64,000 nucleotides of DNA from Rhizobium sp. Leaf262. GTDB lineage: Bacteria; Pseudomonadota; Alphaproteobacteria; Rhizobiales; Rhizobiaceae. The position numbers were made by a program, and so were the translations under genes. The stretch spans positions 137,389 to 201,388 of the forward strand of contig NZ_LMMM01000015.1 of NCBI RefSeq assembly GCF_001422245.1, in the 5' to 3' direction. Positions within the stretch are counted from its first letter, which is position 1; every line of letters starts with the position of its first letter. This document shows positions 36,766 to 45,673 of the stretch, in pieces. Below the pieces are notes generated by a model that did not search any database, was not told the origin of the DNA, and saw only the letters and a program-made list of their open reading frames with translations.

Positions 36766-37295
36766 GCTCTCGCCCTCTCTTGTGCCAATGCTGCCGATTG
36801 TCCCGCCAATGTTTCGGAAATTGCCTCAACGATGCCGTTGTAGGCACCGCATCGACAGAGATTGCCGCTCATACGCTCGCGGATTTCCGTTTCGCTTGCC
36901 GTGATGTCAGCTGCGGAAAGGTCAGCCGTGACGGCGCTGGGAATGTTGCGCTGGAGTTCGCTTGCCATGCCGATGGCGGAACAGAGTTGACCGGGTGTGC
37001 AGTAGCCGCACTGAAAACCATCATGCTCTATGAAGGCCTGCTGCAACGGATGGAGATTGCCATTCACGGCCAATCCTTCGACCGTTGTAATGCTGCGCCC
37101 CTGATACTGGACCGCCAGTGCAAGACAGGAATTGATGCGCTCGCCGTCGACCAGCACCGTACAGGCACCACAGGCGCCCTGGTCGCATCCTTTCTTGGTG
37201 CCTGTCATGCCGAGATGGTTCCGCATGAGATCAAGCAACGAAGTGCGGATATCCACCTCGGCCTCGATAGCTTCTCCGTTGATGGTAAAATGCAT
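36762..37295 (-). CDS. [2Fe-2S] subunit of xanthine dehydrogenase-family enzyme (second set, no Tat signal)
   Basis: A 177-residue iron-sulfur subunit. The plant-type cluster uses [22 protein letters not shown], and the second uses [13 protein letters not shown] and NLCRCGAY. It begins directly with MHFTINGEAIEAEVDIRTSLLDLM, with no leader, in contrast to the Tat-bearing copy at 24.8 kb. It is the first of the three structural genes and follows the xdhC-like gene by 135 bp. Confidence 0.88.
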   Translation of the reverse strand: MHFTINGEAIEAEVDIRTSLLDLMRNHLGMTGTKKGCDQGACGACTVLVDGERINSCLALAVQYQGRSITTVEGLAVNGNLHPLQQAFIEHDGFQCGYCTPGQLCSAIGMASELQRNIPSAVTADLSAADITASETEIRERMSGNLCRCGAYNGIVEAISETLAGQSAALAQERARA

Positions 37296-37430
37296 ATGAC
37301 ATCTCCCTTGGATAAACGCATTGAATGTGATGAGCGGGCGACGGCGCCCACGGGAATACCTGTCCTTCAGAAGAACATGCCTGCCTGCTTGAGCCGCGAA
37401 AAAGGTTGCGGCTATGATTGATGTATGGCG

Positions 37431-38402
37431 CTAGTGTCGCGGTAACGCAGCCTGACGGCATGCCGCGATTTCAGCGATAACCGATAAGGCAAGCGACTGT
37501 GCATCTCTGGCCCTGCCGAAAAGACCGATCGGAGCCTTGATCTGTCCGACCACCTCGTTGGAATGCCCTTCCTGCTGCAGACGCTGAACGCGCCGTTCGT
37601 GGGTCCGAGCGCTGCCAAGCGCACCGATATAAAAGGGCTGCGCACCGAGCGCTGCCGTCAATAGCGCCATTTCCTGATCCAGATCGTGTTGGAGCAAAAC
37701 GACCGCTGTGTTTTCATCGATGACGGACGCATCGAAGCTACGATCTTCTAGCGAGTGGAGGATCACATCGTAACCGGCAGCCTTGGCAACTTTACTGGTC
37801 ATCTCGACTTCGAGCTCCCTGCCCGACAGCACGATGCGAACCGCAGGGCGGTAGAGTGTCTTGAAAACCTCGTCATCCCACCCCGTCGCCGTGCCGACTG
37901 CGCCGAATGAAAGCGCTTCTTTGGCGGGACAGTAGGACAGGGATGCATTTTGCCGTGCATTCACAGAGCCAACGACCGAGGACAACGGCGTCACGTTACG
38001 CAGAATGTGGATTGCCACGGTGATCCCGCCACCGCAGGGAAGCACGATGTCAAAGAAGGGCGACCCCTCCCCCAACATGACGAAGCGATCGTGACCGGCG
38101 GAAATGGCTTGCAATGCTTCTGCCGCTACGGCCGCCTCAGTGCAGCCACCCGATACGTAGCCGCAGTAGGAACCGTTATCGGCCACAGCCATATGTGCGC
38201 CCAGCGGCCTCGACGAACCGCCTCGGATTTCGACGAGCGTACAAAGGGCAAGTTTGAAACCTTTGTCGACCGCATCGATGGCAAACTGGAAAATTTCGAT
38301 GGGATTATCCGTCGAAAACGCTTTTTTAGGGACGGGAAGCTCATCCGCTCCATGAGACCCGACGCGTTCTTTGGGCAAAGTCATGTCTTTCGATGCCGTC
38401 AT
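37431..38402 (-). CDS. XdhC-family molybdenum cofactor insertion chaperone (PaoD-like)
   Basis: A 323-residue protein that binds molybdenum cofactor, aids its sulfuration and delivers it to the large subunit. The N-terminal XdhC domain has CTLVEIRGGSSRPLGAHMAV and YVSGGCTEAAVAAEAL, then LPCGGGITVAI. The C-terminal Rossmann-like domain includes TAVVLLQHDLDQEMALLTAAL and FYIGALGSARTHERRVQRL, followed by IKAPIGLFGRARDAQSLALSVIAEI. AGGAACTTGTC precedes the ATG. It heads the second molybdoenzyme operon and is divergent from the TetR gene. Being the only XdhC here, it might also serve the Tat-exported PaoABC-like enzyme. Confidence 0.88.
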   Translation of the reverse strand: MTASKDMTLPKERVGSHGADELPVPKKAFSTDNPIEIFQFAIDAVDKGFKLALCTLVEIRGGSSRPLGAHMAVADNGSYCGYVSGGCTEAAVAAEALQAISAGHDRFVMLGEGSPFFDIVLPCGGGITVAIHILRNVTPLSSVVGSVNARQNASLSYCPAKEALSFGAVGTATGWDDEVFKTLYRPAVRIVLSGRELEVEMTSKVAKAAGYDVILHSLEDRSFDASVIDENTAVVLLQHDLDQEMALLTAALGAQPFYIGALGSARTHERRVQRLQQEGHSNEVVGQIKAPIGLFGRARDAQSLALSVIAEIAACRQAALPRH

Positions 38403-38547
38403 GACAAGTTCCTGCTTATGAGCTAAAGTGAAAACAAGAACCGCATCGCTGCCGGTTGGTTCCAGATGACAACCTCGGTCGCTTGGTCCATTGATTTCGG
38501 CATGACATCCACTCCCCGCTTGTTTAAGGAATAGAGGGCGCCGTGAA

Positions 38548-38569
38548 TAAACGGAGGCGCCTCCGTTTA
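38548..38569. promoter_or_regulatory. 22-bp perfect palindrome, probable TetR operator
   Basis: The half-site TAAACGGAGGC is followed directly by its exact reverse complement. It lies in the 200-bp divergent region, 37 bp before the TetR gene and about 150 bp before the xdhC-like start. The flanking GAATAAACG (38545-38553) is also repeated in inverse form at 38583-38591. Perfect symmetry and position fit an autoregulated TetR operator. Confidence 0.7.
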
Positions 38570-38605
38570 ACTTAGCGACTGACGTTTATTCGTCAAGTCT
38601 TTTAT

Positions 38606-39211
38606 GTGGAGTCCAATTCAGTGCCGAAGGACGGTCAACCGACGCCCCCAGCCGAGCCAAGATTGCGCGCCGATGCACGCCGCAATCGCGATAGGCTGAT
38701 CGAGGTTGCCGCCACGGCTTTTGCTGAACAGGGAGCTGAAGCATCGCTCGAGGAGATCGCCCGCCGCGCCTCTGTCGGCATCGGCACGCTCTACAGGCAT
38801 TTTCCGACCCGCGAAAATCTGGTGGAAGTCGTCTATCGGCGCGAGCTGGAGTTGCTGGCCAAAGCGGCGACGGATCTCATGGCCGAGAGCGCTCCCGATG
38901 TCGCCCTGGAAGAATGGATGAACCGTTTCGTCAGCTATCTGGCCGCGAAACGCGGGATGGCCAGTAGCCTCAAACTGTTGTTCACATCCAACTCCTCTCT
39001 TTTTGCCGAGGGCGCGACACAGCTCCAGAACACGTTCGGCCTGCTGATCGCCAACGCAGCTGCGGCGGGCGCAATCAAAGACGATATTGAGCCGACCGAT
39101 GTCCTGAATGCGCTCTTCGGCATCTATTCCATCCCCGACCAACCCGACTGGCGCGACAGGGCTCACCGGATTGTTCGTCTCATCATGGATGGATTGCGCA
39201 TCCGAAACTAG
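38606..39211 (+). CDS. TetR-family transcriptional regulator
   Basis: A 201-residue repressor candidate. The N-terminal helix-turn-helix is clear: LIEVAATAFAEQGAEASLEEIARRASVGIGTLYRHFPTRENLVEVVY (written here as a description of residues about 30-75, with GTLYRHF the recognition helix). The C-terminal ligand domain is family-typical. Starts are GTG at 38606 or GTG at 38621; GGAG lies 9 bases before the second, which may be the real one. It is divergent from the xdhC-headed operon and directly downstream of a 22-bp palindrome, so it probably controls that operon and itself. The inducer may be the enzyme substrate. Confidence 0.85.
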   Translation: MESNSVPKDGQPTPPAEPRLRADARRNRDRLIEVAATAFAEQGAEASLEEIARRASVGIGTLYRHFPTRENLVEVVYRRELELLAKAATDLMAESAPDVALEEWMNRFVSYLAAKRGMASSLKLLFTSNSSLFAEGATQLQNTFGLLIANAAAAGAIKDDIEPTDVLNALFGIYSIPDQPDWRDRAHRIVRLIMDGLRIRN

Positions 39212-39351
39212 GTAGCCTCCCTTCCGCATTTCCACCGTGAGATGGGAATTAACCTCGCATGGAAAGGGCAAAGCGTCACGACAGCGTCTTTCCGCACCAT
39301 TCTCCGATACAAAATCTTGCCGAGGTGACGCACTCGGTCCATATAGGCTTC

Positions 39352-39960
39352 ATGAGTGATTCTAAGATATTCGTTGGGCTCAAATCGACGCGCAAGAAGA
39401 GTGCGGCGTCCAAGGGCGAGGCAACAGGGCCAAAGTGCCATTGGGACGGCTGTGACAAGGTGGGTACGCATCGCGCACCCGTCGGTCCTAGCGCAGAAGG
39501 TTTGTATCTGCTGTTCTGTCTCGAACATGTAAAAGAGTACAACAAGGGGTACAGCTTCACCTCTGCGCCATCAGACGCCACCGTTGCGCGTTATCAAAAG
39601 GAAGCCGTGCTCGGAAGCCGCAAGACGATTGGCAGCAGGATCAACCAGTCGACCGAGATGCCGCTTCCGCTGACTATGCGCTCCGGCTCTGCAAAAGCGC
39701 TCAATGCGCGAAAGAGCGCTGCCCAGCGCGAGGCGCAGAAGGCAGAGCTTCAGAAGCGTAAACTGAAAGTGCTCGAGGCAAAGGCGTTCGAAACCCTTGG
39801 TCTTGACCATGATGCAACACCGGAAGAGATCAGGAGCCAGTACAAGAACCGGCTCAAGATGCATCACCCCGATGTCAACCAGGGCGATCGCAACTCAGAG
39901 GATCAGCTGCGAGCATCCATCGAGGCCTATAAGATTCTCAAGCTGAACGGGTTCTGCTGA
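39352..39960 (+). CDS. J-domain protein with N-terminal Cys/His motif
   Basis: A 202-residue protein with a C-terminal J domain (about 140-202): LGLDHDATPEEIRSQYKNRLKMHHPDVNQGD, with the HPD tripeptide that stimulates Hsp70 ATPase. Ahead of it is a charged helix rich in Lys, Gln and Ala. The N-terminal part has C-x4-C-x4-H and a later C-x2-H (CHWDGCDKVGTH, LFCLEH), a possible metal site. It lacks the Gly/Phe and zinc-finger parts of DnaJ, so it is a specialised co-chaperone. The ATG at 39352 was chosen over a start 31 codons upstream because homologue-like sequence begins here. It converges with the MHYT gene (14-base gap). Confidence 0.8.
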   Translation: MSDSKIFVGLKSTRKKSAASKGEATGPKCHWDGCDKVGTHRAPVGPSAEGLYLLFCLEHVKEYNKGYSFTSAPSDATVARYQKEAVLGSRKTIGSRINQSTEMPLPLTMRSGSAKALNARKSAAQREAQKAELQKRKLKVLEAKAFETLGLDHDATPEEIRSQYKNRLKMHHPDVNQGDRNSEDQLRASIEAYKILKLNGFC

Positions 39961-39973
39961 GCCGGCAGAGCCC

Positions 39974-42316
39974 TCACGCGTTCGCGTTATGGAATCGTTT
40001 CGACTTGAAGCTGACCGGCTTGACCGATCGTTCCGGCTTGCCGAAGAGATATCCCTGAGCCTGAGTACAGCCCTCGTCGACAACCATGCGGTACTGGCTA
40101 TCGGTTTCGATACCTTCGGCAGTCACCGGCAAATCCAGGCTGCGGCCCAAACCGATAATAGCGCGCACGATGGTGTGGGCATTTTCATCCTGCTTCATGG
40201 CGGCAATGAAACTGCGGTCGATCTTGATCTTGTCGAAGGGGAAGCTCCGCAGATTGCTGAGCGAAGAATAGCCCGTTCCGAAATCGTCCATCACGATCGT
40301 CACGCCCAAGCGCTTCAATTGCCTCATGGTGGAAAGAGTGATGGCGCGGTCTTTCAGAAGCGCCGCCTCCGTCATCTCGAGCTCCAGCCGCGACGGCGCA
40401 AGGCCGGTTTTCTCCAGCGTTGAGCATATGGTGTAGGCAAGGTTGGCCAGAGAGAACTGCACCGGCGAAATATTGACCGCAACCTTTATATGCGGCTCCC
40501 AGCGCACGGCCGTGGAGCATGCTTCCTGCAATATCCACTCGCCCAGCGCGATGATGATGCCACTTTCTTCCGCGATTGGAATGAAGACGTCAGGCGGCAC
40601 CGTGCCGCGTGTTGGATGCTGCCAGCGCACCAGAGCCTCATAACCCGCGACCGCCCCGTTCTCGACAGAGTGTACTGGCTGGTAGAGGAGTTCGAGTTCG
40701 TTACGGCTGATGGCTTGACGCAGATCGGACTCCAGCCGCCGCCGTTCCTTTGTCTCCTGATCCATGGCCAGGTCGTAGAATGCAATAATACCACGGCCAT
40801 TGATCTTGGCCCTGTAAAGAGCCAGATCGGCTGCATGCATCAATGTCTCGCTGTCCTCTCCATTGGCCGGAAACGCCGCGATACCGATGGTTACCCCCAC
40901 GGCGGTGGGGTCACTGATGCAGTTCATCTCCCTTCGGAATGTCTCCAGAATACGATCGCCCAGATCGCGGGCTTCGTCGCTCGTCGTGCCGAATGCTGTC
41001 AGGATGACGAACTCATCCCCACCCAGTCTCGCAACAAGATCACCCGCGCGGGCGGTTTGCTGCAGCATGCGTGCCACATCCTTGAGAACCCGATCTCCCT
41101 CGGCATGCCCGAATAAATCGTTGACCGCCTTGAACCGATCCAGATCAAGCGCCAGCAGTGCGAATTGGTCTTTGGGTTGAGCAATGGAGATGTGGTTATT
41201 GAGCCGCTCCTGGAACATCGTGCGGTTGGCAAGACCCGTCAGCACGTCGTGACGAGCAAGATATTCCACCTCTCGCTGTGCGCGGCGCTTTTCGGTCAGG
41301 TCCCGTACCGCCATGACTTCGCAGGGACGACCACGATACTCTATGGTTCTGACCGCCAACTCGAAAGTTCGTGAACGATCGCCTCGGTTGGGTACAGCTT
41401 CAACGGCAGCAGTTCGCGGCAGATGCGCGGGAATGCCATCATCGGCATGCATGAGTTCGTCGGCATTGATCCCGATGAGAGACGCTTCGCTTGCTCCGAA
41501 CAGTCCGGCAAACCGGCTGTTGACCTCAACGATGCGCCCTTCCTGAACGACGGCCAGTCCATCCAGTGTTGCTCCGACAAGTCCTTTCAGGTCGACGAGA
41601 TAGCGGTCGATCAGAGCCGCAATGCCGGTAGCGAGGAGCACAAAGAAAGTGACGCCACTAATCGCCACCATCAAAATCATGCGGTCCGCGCCATCGATCT
41701 GTGGACCGGCAATGCTTGGGTCGGGAACGAGAATGGTTGAGGAAATACCCGTGAAATGCAGTGTCAGCACGCCCAGAATGGCTGCGCCAGCGGAAAGCGT
41801 CACGCGCTTATGGCCACGAAAGCGTCGGAAACACAGGAATGACAGGCAAAACAGCATGACGGTGACACCGGTACCGACCAGGATAGGCAACAGCCGATAT
41901 TCAATCGTCGCCGCGACCTGCATTCCTGCCATGCCAATGAAATGCATGGCGGCAACGGCGAGTGTTATCGCGCAGCCCGATAGCAGAATGGCACCGGTCT
42001 TTTGCCACAAAAACTGAAGGCTCAGCCAGAAACCAAAGACAGCGACGATGGCGGACAAGGCGGTGAAGGGAAAATCAAAGCCGATGGGAAAGCTACCCTG
42101 ATAGGCGAGCATGGCGATGAAATGGGTGGCCCAGACACTTAGTCCCGAGGCAAAGGCTGCGACCAGAACCCAGTAGGGCCGGCGCTTTAACGGACTTTCA
42201 TCAGCGCGCAGCAGAAGATGGTAAAAGGAGAGCATTCCGAGCAATGCGATGACGGCGGCCAGAAAAACGATCCGGCGGTCATGCTGTAACGCAACACATT
42301 CAAGTACGGCGAACAC
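39974..42316 (-). CDS. MHYT-PAS-GGDEF-EAL membrane c-di-GMP protein
   Basis: A 780-residue inner-membrane protein with both turnover domains for c-di-GMP. Residues 1-235 form seven or so helices of the MHYT sensor, with the motif as variants THFI, MHFI and LHFT (His65, His125, His187), thought to bind copper or a gas. A PAS-like segment spans about 240-345. The GGDEF site is intact at 432-436, with the I-site RAGD five residues ahead. The EAL domain starts near 540 (EALVRW at 560) and keeps EMTEAALL, MDDFGTGYSSL, KIDRSF and EGIET. It may therefore be bifunctional. Converges with the J-domain gene. Confidence 0.88.
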   Translation of the reverse strand: MFAVLECVALQHDRRIVFLAAVIALLGMLSFYHLLLRADESPLKRRPYWVLVAAFASGLSVWATHFIAMLAYQGSFPIGFDFPFTALSAIVAVFGFWLSLQFLWQKTGAILLSGCAITLAVAAMHFIGMAGMQVAATIEYRLLPILVGTGVTVMLFCLSFLCFRRFRGHKRVTLSAGAAILGVLTLHFTGISSTILVPDPSIAGPQIDGADRMILMVAISGVTFFVLLATGIAALIDRYLVDLKGLVGATLDGLAVVQEGRIVEVNSRFAGLFGASEASLIGINADELMHADDGIPAHLPRTAAVEAVPNRGDRSRTFELAVRTIEYRGRPCEVMAVRDLTEKRRAQREVEYLARHDVLTGLANRTMFQERLNNHISIAQPKDQFALLALDLDRFKAVNDLFGHAEGDRVLKDVARMLQQTARAGDLVARLGGDEFVILTAFGTTSDEARDLGDRILETFRREMNCISDPTAVGVTIGIAAFPANGEDSETLMHAADLALYRAKINGRGIIAFYDLAMDQETKERRRLESDLRQAISRNELELLYQPVHSVENGAVAGYEALVRWQHPTRGTVPPDVFIPIAEESGIIIALGEWILQEACSTAVRWEPHIKVAVNISPVQFSLANLAYTICSTLEKTGLAPSRLELEMTEAALLKDRAITLSTMRQLKRLGVTIVMDDFGTGYSSLSNLRSFPFDKIKIDRSFIAAMKQDENAHTIVRAIIGLGRSLDLPVTAEGIETDSQYRMVVDEGCTQAQGYLFGKPERSVKPVSFKSKRFHNANA

Positions 42317-42415
42317 TGCGATCTATCCCCAATAATGTGCAACTATCTATGTTTATTAGTACAGTTAAATTTAGAAATTACTAATCCAAATTGTAGTGGA
42401 TAGCCTCAACGCAAA

Positions 42416-42438
42416 GAAACTCGCTAAAGGCGAGTTTC
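42416..42438 (-). terminator. Intrinsic terminator of the small secreted protein gene
   Basis: GAAACTCGC and GCGAGTTTC form a perfect 9-bp stem with a 5-base loop. On the minus strand it is followed by a T-rich TTTGCG. It lies about 35 bases after the stop of the gene at 42472. Confidence 0.7.
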
Positions 42439-42471
42439 AATGTAGTACAACTTATTTGACGAACGGTTACG

Positions 42472-42807
42472 TCAGATTTCGGGGCACCCGCGCTCGTTGG
42501 CGAAAGTGATGGTATCTGGACCGCGACGGGTAAATCCTTCGACAATCACGCGGCGCGGCGTAACCCGGACGATTTCGGGATCGCGCAGGCCAGATGCGCG
42601 AGCGGCTGCACGGGCTTCGCGTTCACCGCAACCACGGCGAGGCGGGCCACGGCGGTCCATATCGCGATCACGATCGCGAATCACAGGACGAACGCCATCG
42701 CGGCCGATTCTCAATTCCATGTCCTGCGCAGACACAGAACCTGTCATGGCAAAACCCGAAAAGGCCATAGTAACGGCAAGACCAGCAATCTGAATGACCT
42801 TGAACAT
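42472..42807 (-). CDS. Small secreted Arg-rich protein of unknown function
   Basis: A 111-residue protein with a signal peptide (about residues 1-26: VIQIAGLAVTMAFSGFAMTGSVSAQ). The mature part is very rich in Arg and Asp (IRDRDRDMDRRGPPRRGCGEREARAAARASGL), then has VRVTPRRVIVEGFTRRGPDTITFANERGC at the C-terminus. Two Cys may form a disulfide between the RGCG and RGCP sites. AGGAGG lies 4 bases before the ATG. It is probably periplasmic or surface-associated; similar small proteins are common in Rhizobiaceae, but I know no function. Confidence 0.75.
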   Translation of the reverse strand: MFKVIQIAGLAVTMAFSGFAMTGSVSAQDMELRIGRDGVRPVIRDRDRDMDRRGPPRRGCGEREARAAARASGLRDPEIVRVTPRRVIVEGFTRRGPDTITFANERGCPEI

Positions 42808-42901
42808 ATTTCCTCCTGGGTGCCTATGGTGGCACACGTCAATCTTCACGAGATCATAACGCAGATGTGAGGAGCTTGTTCCTTGGCCGGACAAGGAGAA
42901 A

Positions 42902-42923
42902 CGCCCGGCGGCGAAGCCGGGCG
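42902..42923 (-). terminator. Intrinsic terminator of the oligopeptide transporter operon
   Basis: CGCCCGGC and GCCGGGCG form a perfect 8-bp stem with a 6-base loop, followed on the minus strand by TTTCTCC. It lies a few bases after the stop of the ATPase gene at 42931. Confidence 0.75.
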
Positions 42924-42930
42924 CGAGTCT

Positions 42931-44541
42931 TTACGCCGCAGCGTCTGCTGAAAACGCAGACTGTATCAGTGTCTTGGTGTAATCTGCCTGGGGATTACTA
43001 AAGATGCCGTCGGTTTCACCCTCCTCCACGATCTTCCCATCTTTCATGACGATGACATAGTCTGAGATGGCCTTGATGACTGAAAGGTCATGGCTGATGA
43101 AGATGTAGGAAAGCCCATGCGTCTTCTGTAGTTCGCGCAGAAGATCAATCACCTGGCCCTGAACGGATCGGTCCAGCGCAGAGGTCGGCTCGTCGAGAAT
43201 GACGACATCAGGCTTGAGGATGATCGCTCGCGCGATGGCAATACGCTGACGCTGGCCTCCGGAGAACTCGTGCGGATAGCGATTGCGGGCGGCAGGATCG
43301 AGCCCCACCTCTTTCAGCGCTTCGATGGCGCGCTTGTCACGTTCGGCACGGCTGAGTTCCGGCGCGTGAACGAACAGACCCTCGGTGATGATTTCCCCAA
43401 CCGTCTGGCGCGGGGAAAGCGAGCCGTAAGGATCCTGGAACACCAATTGAAGCTGACGGCGCATGGGGCGCATGGCTTTTCTGCCAAGGCTTGAAATCTC
43501 CGTCTTGCCGAAAAACAGCCGTCCGGTCGATGGTGTAAGCCGCAACAGAGCACGACCCAGCGTCGATTTGCCCGATCCGGACTCACCGACGATACCGATG
43601 GTCTGGCCCTGCCGTAGATTGACGCTGACGCCTTCGACCGCTCTGAAAGCGCTGGCCTTGGTAAAGAGGCCACCGGGTATCTCGTAGTCCACCGTAACAT
43701 TCTGACCGGACAGAACGACAGGAGCATCAGGGCCAACAGGGGACTTGTGACCACTGGGTTCGGCATCCAGAAGCATTTTCGTATAGTCCGCCTGCGGGCG
43801 CTCGAAAATATCGTCGGTCGATCCCGTCTCCACGATCTCACCGCGCCGCATGACCGCAACCCGATCCGCAAAATGGCGCACGACGCCCAGATCGTGGGTG
43901 ATCAGGACGACGGCCATGCCGAACCGCTGCTGGAGCGATTTCAGCAAATCCAGAATTTGCGCCTGAATGGTGACGTCGAGCGCCGTGGTCGGCTCGTCCG
44001 CGATCAATAGATCGGGTTCGTTGGCCAGCGCCATGGCGATCATGACACGCTGGCGCTGCCCGCCGGACAGTTCATGCGGATAGCTATCGATGCGTCTGTC
44101 GGGGTCGGGAATGCCAACCAGCTTCAGCAGTTCCAGCACCCGCGCACGTGCTTCGGCCTTGCTTGCGCCGCGATGGTGAATGATGGGCTCGGCGATCTGC
44201 TTGCCGATCTTGTAGAGCGGATCGAGCGACGTCATCGGCTCCTGGAAAATCATGGTGATTTTCGCGCCTCTGATGTCGTTGAGCTCAGCCACCGGTAAAC
44301 CCACCAGTTCCCGTCCGCGATATTTGGCGGAACCCTGAACGCGGCCATTGGCGGCCAACAGACCCATGATGCCCATCATGGTCTGGCTTTTGCCGGAGCC
44401 GGATTCACCGACCACAGCCAGCGTCTCACCTGCTTTCACATCGAGATCGATACCCTTTACGGCGTTCACATCGCCATCCGGCGTGGTGAAGTCGACTTTA
44501 AGACCGCGCACGGTCAGGATGGTTTCAGATGTCGTATTCAT
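42931..44541 (-). CDS. Oligopeptide ABC transporter, fused tandem ATPase (OppD-OppF type)
   Basis: A 536-residue protein with two ATP-binding halves, the YejF-type fusion of OppD and OppF. The first half has Walker [13 protein letters not shown], signature [12 protein letters not shown] and Walker [13 protein letters not shown]; the second has [26 protein letters not shown] and [12 protein letters not shown]. Each ends with an oligopeptide-type C-terminal extension ([16 protein letters not shown]). It powers import of peptides through the two permeases encoded upstream. The ATG at 44541 lies two bases beyond the permease stop TGA (TGATATG), so the genes are coupled. Last gene of the operon, followed by a terminator. 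Confidence 0.88.
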   Translation of the reverse strand: MNTTSETILTVRGLKVDFTTPDGDVNAVKGIDLDVKAGETLAVVGESGSGKSQTMMGIMGLLAANGRVQGSAKYRGRELVGLPVAELNDIRGAKITMIFQEPMTSLDPLYKIGKQIAEPIIHHRGASKAEARARVLELLKLVGIPDPDRRIDSYPHELSGGQRQRVMIAMALANEPDLLIADEPTTALDVTIQAQILDLLKSLQQRFGMAVVLITHDLGVVRHFADRVAVMRRGEIVETGSTDDIFERPQADYTKMLLDAEPSGHKSPVGPDAPVVLSGQNVTVDYEIPGGLFTKASAFRAVEGVSVNLRQGQTIGIVGESGSGKSTLGRALLRLTPSTGRLFFGKTEISSLGRKAMRPMRRQLQLVFQDPYGSLSPRQTVGEIITEGLFVHAPELSRAERDKRAIEALKEVGLDPAARNRYPHEFSGGQRQRIAIARAIILKPDVVILDEPTSALDRSVQGQVIDLLRELQKTHGLSYIFISHDLSVIKAISDYVIVMKDGKIVEEGETDGIFSNPQADYTKTLIQSAFSADAAA

Positions 44542-44542
44542 A

Positions 44543-45673
44543 TCAGCGATCCTTGGGATCGAGCGCATCACGCAACCCATCGCCCACAAAGTTCAAGGAA
44601 AACAGCGTCAGCACGAAGAAGGTCGCCGGGAAGATCAAAAGCCATGGCGCCGACTGGATGTTCTGCGCACCTTCCGAAATCAGCGCACCCCAGCTGGTCA
44701 AGGGCGCCTGCACACCCAGACCGAGGAAGGACAGGAAGCTTTCCAGAAGAATGACCTTCGGCACCACGACAGTGACGAACACGACCACAGGCCCGATGGT
44801 GTTGGGGATGATATGACGACGGATGATCTGCCAGTCGGTCAAACCCAGTGCCTGCGCAGCACCCACGAATTCACGACGTTTCAGAGCCAGCGTCTGCCCA
44901 CGTACGATACGCGCCATATCCAACCATTCTACCGCCCCTATGACGAGGAAGATGAGAATGAAACTTCGCCCAAAGAACACCACGAGCACGACGACGAGAA
45001 AGACGAAGGGCAGCGAATAGAGGATTTCCACGAAACGCATCATAGCATTGTCGACACGCCCACCGATGTAACCGGCGGTCGCGCCGTAAACGACGCCGAT
45101 GCCGAGCGACACGAGGCTGGCGAGAACGCCAACCGCAATCGATATCTGCCCGCCGAGCATGACGCGCACGAGAAGATCGCGACCATTGCTGTCGGTGCCG
45201 AAGAAGAAATATTCGCGGTTCACATCGCCTTCGAGTTTCAGCGTGCGGCCATCGTCTTCGGTTGCCACGACCTTGGTGTTTTCAAACTCGTTGGCGCGAT
45301 CAAAATAGCGCGTGGTGCGCGGATCGATCTGGCTGGAAGAGGTAACGGTTGCCGTGAACGACTGGCCTTCGACGGCGAATTCCTTGAGCTGGACGCGAGC
45401 GCGCTCGGCAACGCCTTCCATCACACCTTGAAGACTTCCGGCATCGGGCCGTGCGTCAAGGCTCGGCGGTACGGAAACATAGGAAGAAAACACCTGATCA
45501 TAGGTATGGGTCAGGAAATGCGGGCCCAAGAACGAAAACAGCGTGATCAGCACCAGCATGACCGAACCGGCCATGGCGGCTGTGTTGCGCCGGAAGCGCA
45601 TGGTGGCAAGCTGGAACAGGCTTCGGCTTTTCACCGAAGGAGAAACGGCTGATGTGCCGGGGATATCAGTCAT
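44543..45673 (-). CDS. Oligopeptide ABC transporter permease (OppC type)
   Basis: A 376-residue inner-membrane subunit. A long cytoplasmic N-terminus (SRSLFQLATMRFRRNTAAMAG) leads into TM1, then an unusually large periplasmic domain of about 130 residues (SSYVSVPPSLDAR to NREYFFFGTDSNGRDLL). Five more helices follow, with the EAA loop FVGAAQALGLTDWQIIRRHIIPN contacting the ATPase. The loop domain is typical of the YejE branch. The ATG at 45673 overlaps the oppB-like stop by eight bases. Confidence 0.88.
   Translation of the reverse strand: MTDIPGTSAVSPSVKSRSLFQLATMRFRRNTAAMAGSVMLVLITLFSFLGPHFLTHTYDQVFSSYVSVPPSLDARPDAGSLQGVMEGVAERARVQLKEFAVEGQSFTATVTSSSQIDPRTTRYFDRANEFENTKVVATEDDGRTLKLEGDVNREYFFFGTDSNGRDLLVRVMLGGQISIAVGVLASLVSLGIGVVYGATAGYIGGRVDNAMMRFVEILYSLPFVFLVVVLVVFFGRSFILIFLVIGAVEWLDMARIVRGQTLALKRREFVGAAQALGLTDWQIIRRHIIPNTIGPVVVFVTVVVPKVILLESFLSFLGLGVQAPLTSWGALISEGAQNIQSAPWLLIFPATFFVLTLFSLNFVGDGLRDALDPKDR

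Noticed and set aside
44348-45652. Plus-strand open frame of 434 codons across the transporter genes
   Set aside because: Antisense to the ATPase and OppC-type permease; its translation is His/Asp/Arg-rich without domains.
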